A stretch of DNA of 64,000 nt, from NCBI RefSeq assembly GCF_964340395.1, contig NC_135550.1, positions 7,856,101-7,920,100 on the forward strand, in the 5' to 3' direction. Source of the stretch: Glandiceps talaboti (lineage: Eukaryota > Hemichordata > Enteropneusta > Spengelidae). The notes below the pieces were generated by a model. That model was not told where the DNA came from and made no database searches. It saw only the letters and a list, made by a program, of their open reading frames with translations. Below are positions 11,401 through 25,000 of the stretch, in pieces. Made by a program: the position numbers and the translations under genes. Every line of letters begins with the position of its first letter. The first letter of the stretch is position 1.

Positions 11401-13050
11401 TCATCGTGGAGAAACTATTTGACATCCATTAATTGTATCAGCTGTTAAGTTGACTCAATAGAAATACTGACAGCTGGTATAAACAATTATCACTATTGGT
11501 CAGAACTAAGTAGTTATACACAGCATGATGTTATATGTGTCTTTTTGTTTTGATTAAAAAAAAAACCAGGGTTTTCATTAAAGGGACATGGGCTAGATTT
11601 GAAAATTTTTCTGTGTTATTTTTTTACATGTGAGGAATTACATGTTCTTGTACTTCCTGAAAGATGTTTGATCACCACTACTAATCAGAAGATCTGAAAC
11701 ATGGCAGTTAGTCAAACCAAATAAATTACTTGATGTACTTTGTTGGGAACACCCAAAAAGTGTCAAATGTTGACACCAGGATCGTATAAAATTGACATGT
11801 AAACCTGTCAATGCGACACTGTACATGGGTACATTTTTGTGTTTTATGTACTTTTCAGGGCAAAAATCAACATACAAATGATAAAATGAGTTTCACGTAT
11901 GTATTTAAAATTTCGATGAAATCGCATATCAAGTTGGCCATGTCCCTTGTTAAGGCCTAAAAAATAATTGTATGGTTCCAGTTACCTGACTCCCACCTTG
12001 TTTTTCACAGCCAACCCTAAACCTTTTTTTCATATATTCAAGAAAAAATAACAAAATCGCAAAAATTGTGAAGTCTCACTAGAAATAGTGGATGTGAAAA
12101 CCGGCTTAAAAAGACAATATAAACTGTTCTTCCAATCTGTAATGGCTGTACATCTGATAGGAAGAAATAAATAACACTGAGACCATATGGAAAACAATGG
12201 CAAACATAACTACCTGAACTGAGACCATTTGGAAAACAATGGAAAACCTGAACTAGACACTCACACATGAATAATAAAATAAAAAATAAAAAATCTACCT
12301 ATCTCACCTATTCTAAAATTGAGTGTAATTGGAACCACTCAATTTTTTTTATGAAGCCTAATAAAAACTAATAGATTGAATTCATATAACACAGTTTTCA
12401 TGTTGTGTTTATCCACTTTATGTACAAAGAATGTACAGTATTCATTAACTTCCTTTAATTTACTTCAAAGCCATCACAGTGCAGTTATTCCAAATGACAG
12501 GTCACTTGATTTTTTGTCCTAATACACCGTAGCAAATTTATGTAATAATGTGTATAAAAGTTTGAATGCCACAAGTGAGTGAATCTTTGTGATATGAATT
12601 GTAGACTATAAGAATTATTTAATTTTACTTTTTTTTCTTTCTTTTTTTTTAAAAGGATAGTGTATCTGTAACAATATTTGCTTATAGACCACTGCAAAAG
12701 TTGGCCGATTCGACCATATTGATCAAAAGAGCAATAAAAAGATTAGCTGTATATCTGTACATGTACATAGAAATCCTGTCAGCTATTTCTCCATCAGTAT
12801 ATAATTGGCTAATTCTTCTCATAAAACACTCCACATAGGCAGGGTAGTTCTGAAAAGCCAGTCTGACACATGTTGCCATGAATTCCAAGTGATCTGTAAT
12901 TCCATTGTCATTTACAAACACGTGTGAAAGGATGAATGTGGAGTAATAACTGAGTTAAATGAGAAACGTCAACAATGAAGAAATTAATCTGTCACAGATG
13001 AAGTTGTCTTTTTTGTGATCAAAGGCTTTGTGGAACCAAATTTAATTCAC

Positions 13051-13099
<49 letters not shown>

Positions 13100-16000
13100 G
13101 TTGCATGTGTGTGTTACATGTACTTGTGACATATAGACTATTTTCTATCTGTTAAGAAGTGTTACATGTGTGTGTTTTATTCTTGTACTTCCACAAACAG
13201 TTTAACTCTACAGTTGATGTAGAAGTAATATCGCTGAAACATATTTTTATAACCCAGGGAGTTGTTGAATGTAGATATCATATTTGTTTGAAAATTGGCC
13301 AACACTGTTCGCTGTGATAGCAGATAGTATAATTTGTCTACTAACAAGTTATGCAGTTGACATTTAAATGTCAATATGTTTTTTCATGAAATCATTTGTG
13401 CATCTCATCACCATGGTAAATGGGCAGGAAAGGACCTGTCAATATCTGAGAAACTCCTTCCATTATGTGAATTCATTGATATGTGTGATCATGATGCAAT
13501 ATACAGACACTTTTAAATGTCATCATCAATTCAAAATGTCCATACACTTTTACAGCAAAAAATAGAGTATTTACTGCTAATACTGAGAGAGGCAGATGGC
13601 ATTGACTTTGTAAAACCATGCTGGTTCCAAAGGTCTGAGCTCACATACGACACCCTTCTAATAATATCAACCCCTGTTTTCATGTGAATTTTGTTTTTGG
13701 TTGTAGATTGGTTTACAAGTGGAGGCCAAGCACCTGGATGGGTCATTTATGGAAGGCACGATCACTAAGTTGACTGATGCCAGTTCATATACTGTTGGTG
13801 AGTTATGTATTACTGAGGAGTGTGTGTCTGTGTCTGTCACTGTGTCAGTGAACAGTGTGTGTGTGTGTGTCTGTATGTATGTATGTATGTATGTATGTGT
13901 GCTACATGTTTGTCATGTTCTATCAATGACCATTGCACCCAGCACAAATCAATTCTTATAGTAGAAGGGGGATATTTTGCAGCCAGCTTTATAGCTACTG
14001 ATATTGTCAGGATACTCTTAAGGTAAAATGTCTCATCTCACCATCTGTTGCCAACATGAAAACATATGCTAATGTAAACATTAATTCCCCATATGATACA
14101 CACATAGTGTATATTTCTGTAATCCTTTTATCAGACTGGCTAACATTCTCTTACTTATCATACAGGAATTTGGTTGAAATCGACTGTATATTTTGTATCG
14201 TCATAACTTAGTTATTATTCTGTAACATTCAGATTTTTACATAATTTTTCATCGTTATAGTGGTTTTATACTGTCTCAAAAAACATAGATTTTGTCAAAA
14301 TTGTGTAAGATATGTTCAAGCATGTAATATATTAAAGATAAGCTAAGATTCAGAATTTGAAATAAAATTACTTTAATTTGTTTTCATGTATATTAGGAAA
14401 TACAGAAGACTGAAAACAAATTACAATTTTTGCATTGTATATTCTACATCATCACATAATTTTGATGTGTGTGTCAAATTTTTCTCCGTAAAAGTCTAAG
14501 AAGACTAAGAATCCAGGGTTGGGTTATTTTATATGTATACAGCGTCATGCAGATATAATGATTGTTGCTGACTGTTTCTCAGATGAAATTATTACTGCTT
14601 CAGTGCATGACAGTTAAGGCCCACTGTCCTCTGAAAATCTCTTAAGGCCAGAAAAAAATTTTAAAAGCTGTTCAACCATATTTTTGGCATTTCAGTTCTT
14701 AATTTTTTTTTTTTTTTTTTTTTAATGGGCAACATATCCTCATACATAGATTATGTACACTTCCGAATTGTAGAATTGATAGAAATCGGTTGCCATACAG
14801 AGATTTTACATCCCTGTCCAACATTGTAAAAAAAAAATATTGACCTCCTTACCCAATGTGATGGGCTAGGTTGCCCGTTGATCAGCTTTTAATTTTTTGC
14901 TGGCCTTACAATGTAGTTACGCCAACATCCGTGAATACAATCGATTATGTTGTATCAAATAGAAATACTATGTAAATTTCTCACATTTTCCATCAAACGT
15001 TAGAAATTTGGCAAGCACAATTGATGATTATATATATTATGACTATTGAGACTCTTACCATAATTTCCAAGTAGTTGCTAAAACGTAATTGACAATCTTT
15101 TTTTTGTGTGATTTTTGTTGTGCAGTTTTTGATGACGGTGATGAAAGAACTCTTAGAAGAACAGCTTTGTGTCTTCAAGGAGAAAGACATTTCAATGAGA
15201 GTGAGGTAAGTGACTAAGGATGCTTACTGCTTCTGTTGCTAGCAAAATATTGCCTTGAATATTTAAAAAAAAAATAAGAATTTAGAATTGATTCTGTATA
15301 TGCTCCAGTATTATACTACTTGGTGAATAGGCATTTTGTGGTAGAGATATTTTTAAATTTCTTGATCTATGTTAGTGCTGTGACAAATTAACAATATTAG
15401 TCAGTTTGTATATTTTAACAGAGTCTTCTTCTTTCCTTTGTTTAGACCTTGGATCATCTACCCCTTACTGATCCTGAGAACTTTGGCACTCCAGTCATGA
15501 GAGAAGGGAAGAAGAGTCGAAAGAGACGGAGAGCTAGTCCATATTCCTGGTGAGCTAAGAACAGACTTTGAGCTCTCCTTGACAAATATTATGTGTGTTG
15601 TGTGTCATGTTCCAACTTGTTGGTTCAAGGTTGTCAGTGGGGTAGGACCATTGCCATGGCCTAGAGTTCCATTATTGACATTCCATCCCATCCAACCAAG
15701 GCTATTGCAAACATACTTGTATATATATGGTTGTGGGAAATTATACAGTCGGAAAGGAGCCTTGTGTACAGAAGGAGAAATTGAACAGAATATTTGTACT
15801 CGCAAAATATTAATGTACCATTTTACTGAGGTATCAGATTATACTAAAATAGTACTAAAGATGTCCTTTGGAGAGGTCAATGTTAATCTTCCATTTGAAA
15901 TACCACTGCATGAAAGTACTGTCCTGATACAACTTTGACAAAGATGTGAACAGCTCGATTGATGATGTATAAATGAAAGCTAGAAATTACAAATGGAATT

Positions 16001-19000
16001 TTGTCAGATAATTAAGTGCTGCTCAGTCATAGTGAAAATTATGCTAAATTGATAAAGGTGTACTTACTACTAGTGACAATGACAAGCTCACACTCACTGC
16101 TCTATTTTGATGAAGGCATGTGACAATGACAAGCTCTCACTCACTGCTCTATTTTGATGAAGGCATGTAGCAGACAAATGTAACCTTTTTTCTATATTTG
16201 CTAACATGCAGTTATGACAAAACCAGTGTTGTCTTGAGGAGGGGGGGGGGGGTCGGGGTGTCATGTAAAATTAATATGATAGGTTTATATACCTTGTGTT
16301 ATAATTGTTAACATTTAGTAGATATTACTTCTGTACTGGCCTTTAACAAAAACACTTCATTTTGATGGGGAAGGTATATTTATTGGAGATATTATGCAGT
16401 ATTTGTAGATCAAGGCTCTAGGCTGTGTTGTAAGACTTCTCATACAAGTATACATATAAAGTACATTGCTTGTCAAGTTGTGAAATGTACCTGAGAATGA
16501 ATAGCTGTTTTAAATCATGAATGGGGGAACAGTTAGTGTTTTAGTGGTAGCCACTTCATTTCTTTGAATAGAAGATTTTTACATTGATCTTGTTTTGCTT
16601 CTCTTTTGTCTTTTCAAATATAGCAGGAGTGATGACGACGATGATGATGACGACGGATCAGAAATAGAGTCGCCAAAGAGAAAACGTTCCATTCCACAAT
16701 TTGATAATGTTGGCCAAGTGGTTGTCGTGGAAACCAATGATAAGAGAAAGACAAGTTGGTACCCAGCATTGGTAAGCGTTATTGGATATCAATCATGCCA
16801 TGGAACATAATATTATGAAGCCAATACCTGCCGTGCACTATTTTTTTTCACTCACTTGCCACTTAATTTGTATGTTTGCATCAAGTTACGTTCATTTGTT
16901 GTGGATTATGCTGAAAGCCGAAAATAGATTGCAAGATTCTATTTCATCAACTCAATTTACAAAATACAAATGTTCTTGTGAAGAAAAATGAACACTTATT
17001 TACCAGTGGTATGATTGCATCAGTTTGTATTCCCTTTCATCAAACATCCTTCCTGTCCAGACATGAATGAATATTTATAGTTAATAACCATTGTCTATTT
17101 TTGTGTGTCTCTTGACAGTGGGTGCATCCACATAGAGTACAAGATGTTGAAGTCAAAGGAAAAGACCACATCATAGTCAGGTCTTTCAAAGACGGAAAAT
17201 AGTAAGTTAACCTGAATATTGTTGTATTTCATTGTGTTGTACATTTCATGCTGTACTTTTCATTGTGTTGTACATTTCATGCTGTACATTTCATTGTGTG
17301 GTACATTTCATGCTGTACATTTCATTGTGTGGTACATTTCATTGTGTGGTAAATTTCATGCTGTACATTTCATTGTGTGGTACATTTCATGCTGTACATT
17401 TCATTGTGTGGTACATTTCATTGTGTGGTACATTTCATGCTGTACATTTCATTGTGTGGTACATTTCATTGTGTGGTACATTTCATGCTGTACTTTTCAT
17501 TGTGTTGTACATTTCATGCTGTACATTTCATTGTGTGGTACATTTCATGCTGTACATTTCATTGTGTGGTACATTTTCATGCTGTACATTTCATTGTGTC
17601 CTACATTTTCATTGTGTTGTACATTTCATGCTGTACATTTCATTGTGTTGTACATTTCATGCTGTACATTTCATTGTGTTGTACATTTCATGCTGTACTG
17701 GTGACTGTAGATAAACATTGATCTCTACATGTCAAAAAGTTAGACTGAAAGAAACCAGTGTTACACCAAGTGAAGAAAATCACATGGATAAAAATGGTTG
17801 GATGAAATGTACGCTAGTTATTACAATGTTGCCCATTTCATAGCTTACCCCATCACTCCATGACTGCTAGTAGCAAAATCAACCAGACCGGATAAATCTG
17901 ACAATGGTAAAAAAATTGAGAGCGTTGTTGACTGTCGTCTTGTCTGTTTCAATGTCAGACATGTGACCTTCTACTACAGTGTTGTTCATTTCTTCCTTTT
18001 CTTACAGCCATAGTGTTTCCAAAAAAGATCTGAGAGAATTTATCCAAAAAGAGCACACATTGTCCAAGGCAGATGCTGGACTTAAACCTGGTAAGGCAGT
18101 AATATACATTTCAAATACTTCTAATGATTTCCACGGAGATGTTATGAAATGATCACTTTTGAAATTAAATAGCAACCTGAAACTGTGTTCTGTCACTAAA
18201 ATATTTGTATTTACAGAGTCCAAAAAATGTCTTGTTTCCTGGGAATTTTATGCCAGTAATTTCCAATTGTGTCAATGAATTGTTATCAAATACCTTTGAA
18301 CCATCAATGTTAAAGTGTGTAGAGGAAGTATGTTGAACTGGTATGTCTGTTCTTGTAGACCAAATGAAATATACAAGTTGACCCTCAGAACAGGGTTGTG
18401 TATTTAGTGCCTCAAGTTTCTGTGTAATGGTATGTGAAGGCAATAATTTTGTTGAAGGATTGTGCATTTTCATCTTGGTAAGAAATATATTCAACCATTG
18501 ATCTCAAAGCTTACCATCTGTTTGTTATGATCCAATGGAATAATATCACGTGACATTAAAATGTAATTGACGTATTCTCATACTACAGCCATTGAGAAAT
18601 CCATAGCTTTTCAAGATACTGGTGAACTGCCACCTACCTGGGACGCTAATCTGCTACGAAAGAAGAAAGATGACACTGACAGTGATGAAGACGGAGAAGA
18701 TGATGATGAGGATGAGGATGAGGATGAGGATTCTGATGATGAATACGATGAAGAGAAAGACAGGTGGTTGGCGGAGTTGTATAAATTTATGGAGGAAAGA
18801 GGTAAGACAACATTGAGTTTTCTTTCCCTGCACCCTGTGCTTCCCTCATCATACAATCCCATTGGTAGGGAAAGGTGTCAATTAGGCTTGAATAGTGATG
18901 TGACGGTCAAGCAATTATGGTAGTAACTGAAACATGCACGCACGAACACACACACACACACACACACACACTTCACTGATAAATTATTTTGAGGACCTGA

Positions 19001-22000
19001 CTGCAAGCAGGTACAAGCCAAGTGCGAAAGATTAATAGCTTCAGTTTTAGTACTGAGGTTCCACTAAATTGTTTCGCCCTCTTCTTCTGGTGATTATTTA
19101 CCAGTATTGGTTTCTTTGAGGTATTGATTCTAATTCTGATTGATTTTAAGATAGTTATTTTGACATTGATATAACCATTGTTGTGTTTACAGGCACTCCA
19201 ATCAACAAGCCACCAGTGTTAGGTTACAGAGATCTCAATCTTTATAAACTTTATAAACTTGTACAAGAAATGGGAGGAAGGAAAAAAGTGACAGAGACTC
19301 AGAAATGGCGAACTATTTATACTAAAATGGGCATTCCAGTACTCAACTCAGCTGCTTCATACAACATCAAGGCTGCTTATAAAAAGTGAGTATGCATAGA
19401 CATAACTGCTGTGATAGACTGTGTCGGGGGGGGGGGGGGGGGGGGGGGGTGATATAACCTGAGATGGAATCATGTATTTTCAGTCACAAACTACTACAAC
19501 ATTGTTCATGCGGAGTCCTGTTTCTTGTTTTTTTTATGTACAAACAATTCCACTAGGCAGAATACACATTCTTACTATTTACACTGAGTTCTGCCACATG
19601 TTTCTGTTAAGATATGAAAGTAGTTGGCTGATTGACAGAGAGAGGTCACAGCATTATCTCATCCATTTTCCAAGATATAAGCTTTGTCAGAAATCCTGAC
19701 TGAAATTTTGTTTTCTACAATTAGTTTGGATAATGATATCGGAGAACCAATACATTTCATGTTGGAAGACTGTTGGTACACCATGACAGATTTGTAGTGT
19801 TAGAAATTGGTGATTTTAGAATGATTTATTAATGTTTTGTATGTCATATTTGCAGATATTTGGATGCATTTGAGGACCACTGCCGGAAGCTTGGAACCAG
19901 CTTCAATGTGACAAGGCGGTATAGCAGCAGTAGGTTGAGACAACAGAAACCTAAGGCTATGAAAAGAATCAGTACTTTTACTAGGGACTCAGAAGAAGAG
20001 GATGTGAAAGTGAAGAAAAAGGTGAGAGAGTTGTCATTGTTTTGGTTCTGTATGTTGTGGAATCTGTATAGCTTCTATGTATTGACTAAAGTGACTAGGA
20101 GCTAATTACAGCCCATGTAGACAGTTGAATTCTCCAATGCTAGGTCTGTCTGTCTATCTGTCTGTATGTGTATGTATATGTATGTCTATCTATGTATGTA
20201 TTCTATGTATCTCTGCAGTGTGCCCACGGATGATAGCCAAATTTTGAGTCAAAATGAGAAAAACTGGCATTTCTTGTGAGTCACCACGTTGCAAGTGATA
20301 AGGGAACACCAAATGTTTGTGTGTCACTAGAAATTGTGTACACCAGTGGCACATCAAATTGGCTTAGAGGACACACTGGTATGTATGTATGTATGTATGT
20401 ATGCATGTATGTATGTATGTATGTCATATATATTATGTATATGTATGTGTGGATGAATGGATGGATGGATGCATGTGTGTGGATGGATGGATGGATGGGC
20501 ACATGCATTTGTGTTGTATATTTGCATTCATGACTAGAAGTCCAAAGTCAACAGTGTATATAAGTCAAAGGTCAACAGTGTATATGTCCTACCATGCCAT
20601 CAATCATTCGGTAAACTGTCAAGATGTAAGTTATTGTAACTGACATGCTTTTGTGTTTTGCCACTTTTCCCAATCTTAGCCTGGCAGGAAACCAGACCCA
20701 AAGAAAGAAGAGCGAGAGAGGGAAAGAGAACAAGAGAGAGAAAGAGAACTTGAAAGGGAAAGGGAAGAGAAGGAGAGAGAAAAGGAAAGGGAAAAAGAGA
20801 GAGAGAAAGAGATGAAGGATGAACAGGAGAGAGACCGAGATAAACAAAAAGACAAAGAGAAAGAAAGTAAGAAGAAAAAAGTTAAAGATGAAATAATGAA
20901 ACAAGAACAGTTGAAAGCAATGGAAATGGAAGATGAAGATATGAAAGACCAGACGTAAGTATTACTATTACTGAATAGTGTTTATATGTAAATAAAATGG
21001 GGACTTAGTTTAAAACAAAAGTGACTACCAAATCAGAATGACTATAGAGTTTCAATATATGTGGCACAATGTTTTTTTTTGTCTCCCACATGATTTTTTG
21101 TCAGAAATGACATAAAACAAACTGCAGACTCTGATAGCATGTGCACACATAAAATGATACATTTTAACTCTCTGTGAACATAAATCATCACTGTCAGATA
21201 AAACAAGGAGGATCCAAACACAAAACTGTTTCTTCATGTTCACAGTGAGATCAAATGTAACATTTCAGGTGTGTGTATGTTATCAGTGCTTGCATTTTTG
21301 TTGTGTAATCCATAACAACATCAAAAAACATTGTTTAAAAATGTTGAAATGTCGTACAGCCAAATTGAAATGCTATGGTCACTCTAGTTTGATAGTACCT
21401 GCAATATTGTACACACATTGTCAGTTATACTGGCTTGTGGTCATTCAGTCATCTACTTTGCATGAATAGTTATCCAGGTTAATTGTCTATATGGTCTATG
21501 TTTATGTAAGTTTGTTGTAGGAATAATTTCAGACCTATACATTTAGTTTACCAGCAATACCTTTGAAGCCAGAAAATCCATCAGAACTGTTCACATACTC
21601 AATAAGCTTACTTAAGATAACATCATTTTCAAAAGATGTTGGATCCATATTTTTTTTTAATTTGTCTGTGAGTATAAATGCTAATTTGTATGATTTTTTT
21701 TTTTCAAGTTTGACACTCTAGTCATCAGAAATAGCCATGTCAAGTTAGTGTACAGCATGTCATGATTTTCATATTGTTTACTTCTGTTTGACATTCGTAG
21801 TGGTGAAGGCAGTGATGATGACAGTGAAGGTACTGATAAAAGCACAACTTACAACATTGGGGAGAAGATCAAAGTCAAGTATGGCAGAGGACGCAATCAG
21901 AAAGTATACGAAGCCAAGGTTAGTTAGTGTACATACAACTAGTAGAATTATATTGTGAAGTATGTGCAGGTTGTAATTTGCTGTCATGTACAACTGCATG

Positions 22001-25000
22001 AACAAGACTTGTCAGTGTTAGCACTGTTAATTTTGTGAGTGTCACCCTCTGTAGTCAACATGTAATAGGAAATTTGAAATAGAGCACTTTGCTGTACACA
22101 CTTGTATGAACTTAACCCTACTGATATCTGATGCTTGATCTAATGAAATTACCCTCCTCACTCTCATCCCAACGCCTCCCCATCCAAAACCCTCCTCAAT
22201 GCATCCCTATAGTATGGTTCTCCAACCTTCGCAGAAATACTGAACACTGACGGAAATGGTAATACTGATGTAATCAATCAAATTTCTAGAGCACCAATTT
22301 GTAGAGCAATTTTCTGTTTAGTAGAACTCATTGGCTGAAGCACACCATAGGCTTTGGTGGACAAATAAGTCTTCAGTTTTGTTTTGAAACAATCCAAGCT
22401 GGAGGCTTTGATGGATGTCAATTGTAAGCAGTAATGTTGTAACCTGACTTGCTATTTCACTCTGAAGACAACACAATTTTTTCACTATTAGGAATAAAGT
22501 GGTCATGTGAAATTATAGAAGTGCTGTTGGAATTTTCACAATTAGAGATATCCAGAGTCCAGTAAAGTATTAATTATAAACTATTTCCTGCACTCCATTT
22601 AAAGTAATGTAATCGTACAAGAGCATCTACAGTGTCATGGTTGGACGATGTAGAAAGCCAGGGGTTGACAATCCCAATAATGATTTGATGTCTCATTTTG
22701 TTTCAGATTGTAGACCTGGAGGTTGAAGACAAGAATATTATGTACTATGTACACTATAATGGATGGAATATCCGTTATGATGAATGGATAAACAGAGATC
22801 GCATTGTCAGGTCATTGGAACAACCCAAAGAAAAAGAAAAGGAAACACCAACACCGACACCAACGCCAACACCAACCCCAAAGAAACTGAAGGGTAAAAC
22901 ACCGACCAAGTCCAAACAGGTTGAAAAGGAGAAGGAACCTGAGAAAGAAGATGTGAAAACAAAAGAGATAGTAGAAACTAAAACACCGGAAAAAAGTCCC
23001 GAGAAAGAAAAGGAGAAGGAAAAAGAGAAAGAAAAGGAAAAAGAGAAAGAAAAGGATAAGGACAAGGAAAAAGGAAAGGAAAAAGTGAAAGCAAAACGTG
23101 GCCGTCCATTGAAATCTGCTAGCCAACCATCCACACCACGCAGTGGTAACAATAGAGCGAAATCACCAGTGGCATCCTCACCTGGACAAGTGAAAACTCG
23201 TGTGACACGCTCTGACAGAAACAGTCTTTCAGAATCTCCATTTGCAAATGGACTTGAAGGTAAGAAGTCGGACAATCTCAAGTACTACCATAGTTTTAGT
23301 ACCATGATAGGCAATGGTTTTTTACATGTGTTACAATTCTTGGTGTACACATTTGAAATCCATCGATATTTAACTTCAGCCAAAAGTGCAGTACTACACT
23401 TCCAGGTAATCTCATATTGTGTTGGTTATCACATGTGTACAGCCAGATTCACAATAGGTGTGTTATATAGATACTATTATTAATTCACCAATTGTACATC
23501 ATGACATTGAATATCGATGAGTAAAAATACCTGGTAAAGTAATCCATAATGGGGAAAAAAATGAAGATATGTTTTATTTATAATATATAATTTTGTGATG
23601 AATCCAACACCTTGTCAGTTTTGCCCAATTTCTTAGTTTCCAACTAAGTCAATAGTACTGTGTAACATTGCTACCAGGAGAAAGCCTCCATACTTAGCAG
23701 TAGTGTGTGTGTATTTGCATCATCACGAGTCTATTTGAAGTTTTAGTTACAGATGACAGTGATCCTACTCGTCCACTCACATTATACTATATTACTGTGG
23801 TTCAGTACTTTACTTCCCTTCTGTTCATTTTACAGTTAAAACAAGAAGTAGGAGGAGTTCCGGGCTTGCTGAACCAAGACAGAAAATTGAAAGCAGTGGT
23901 AAGACTCCTTATAATGTAAAGATATTAGTTGAAAAAGCTGTATTTTGGACTGTTTAATACTACCAAACTGGAGAGACTATACAGTTTCAATTAGACGTCA
24001 TATTGGGGTTTTTTTTTGACATCTCGACTATTTTTGTTATGAATTACATAAAACAAAATACAGACACTGATAGCACACACAAGCATAAAATGATACATTT
24101 TATCTCACTGTGAACACAAATCAACATCACTGTCAGATGACACATGGAAGATTCAAACACAAAACTGTTTATTTGTGTTCACAGTGAGATAAAATGTAAC
24201 ATTAATTACATGCATGCACTCTATCCAGAATCTCAATTATATTTGTTTAATTTGTGACAAGATGTGTTAAATGTGAAACACATCGTACAGCCTAATTGAA
24301 ACCCCATACCCTCTCTAATTTGGTAGTAAAGCCACTAGTAGCTGTAAAAACAAGGACAATAGTTCTATTTGATGTAATTGCATATGGTTAGCAAAATATC
24401 AGTGTTTTGATGAAGTCCAGAAAAATATCAGTGTTTTGATGAAGTCCAGAAGACTGGATGGGATCGTTATTGAGTGAGCAAATTGACCAATGATAAATAC
24501 AAGAGCTGCTTTGTTAGCTGTATCGTTGAAATCTCCTTTCTTTTTGGTATGAAAGTATGAATTTGATGGACTGTCATTTTTAATCTTACAGATTCTGAAA
24601 GTGAGCCAGAAGAAAAAGACGATGTTAGTGACATTGCAAAAGACAAGGTAAATAAGGAGGAAGAAAAAGAGGTCCCAAAAGAAATCGTTAAAACTGTAAC
24701 AAAAAGAGAAACAACACCTGAAAAGGAAGAAGTCAAAGAGGAAAAAGAAGAAGCCGTACCATCACCTGTGGTAGTTGAACAAGTTAAAAAAGAGAAAACC
24801 CCTCCTCCAACGGAAAACAAGGTCAAAGAAGAGAAGAAAGAAACCGGAAAGGGGAGGGGACGGAAAGAACGGAAAACTGCAGAGACAAAAACGAAAAAAG
24901 AGAAAGAGCACAGTGAGAAAAAAGAAAGTACAAAAAGGAACAGTGATTTGAAAAAAGAGAAAGATAAAGATACACCTTCAAAGGACTCTGACTCTTGTAA

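Noticed and set aside
15579-15938. 119-aa open frame after ARID4 exon 6
   Set aside because: Lies wholly within the intron after a clear GTGAGC donor; no conservation with ARID4.
17219-17721. Open frames of 114-161 aa, Cys/His-rich
   Set aside because: Pure translation of the 31-bp minisatellite; open in all three frames and located inside an ARID4 intron.
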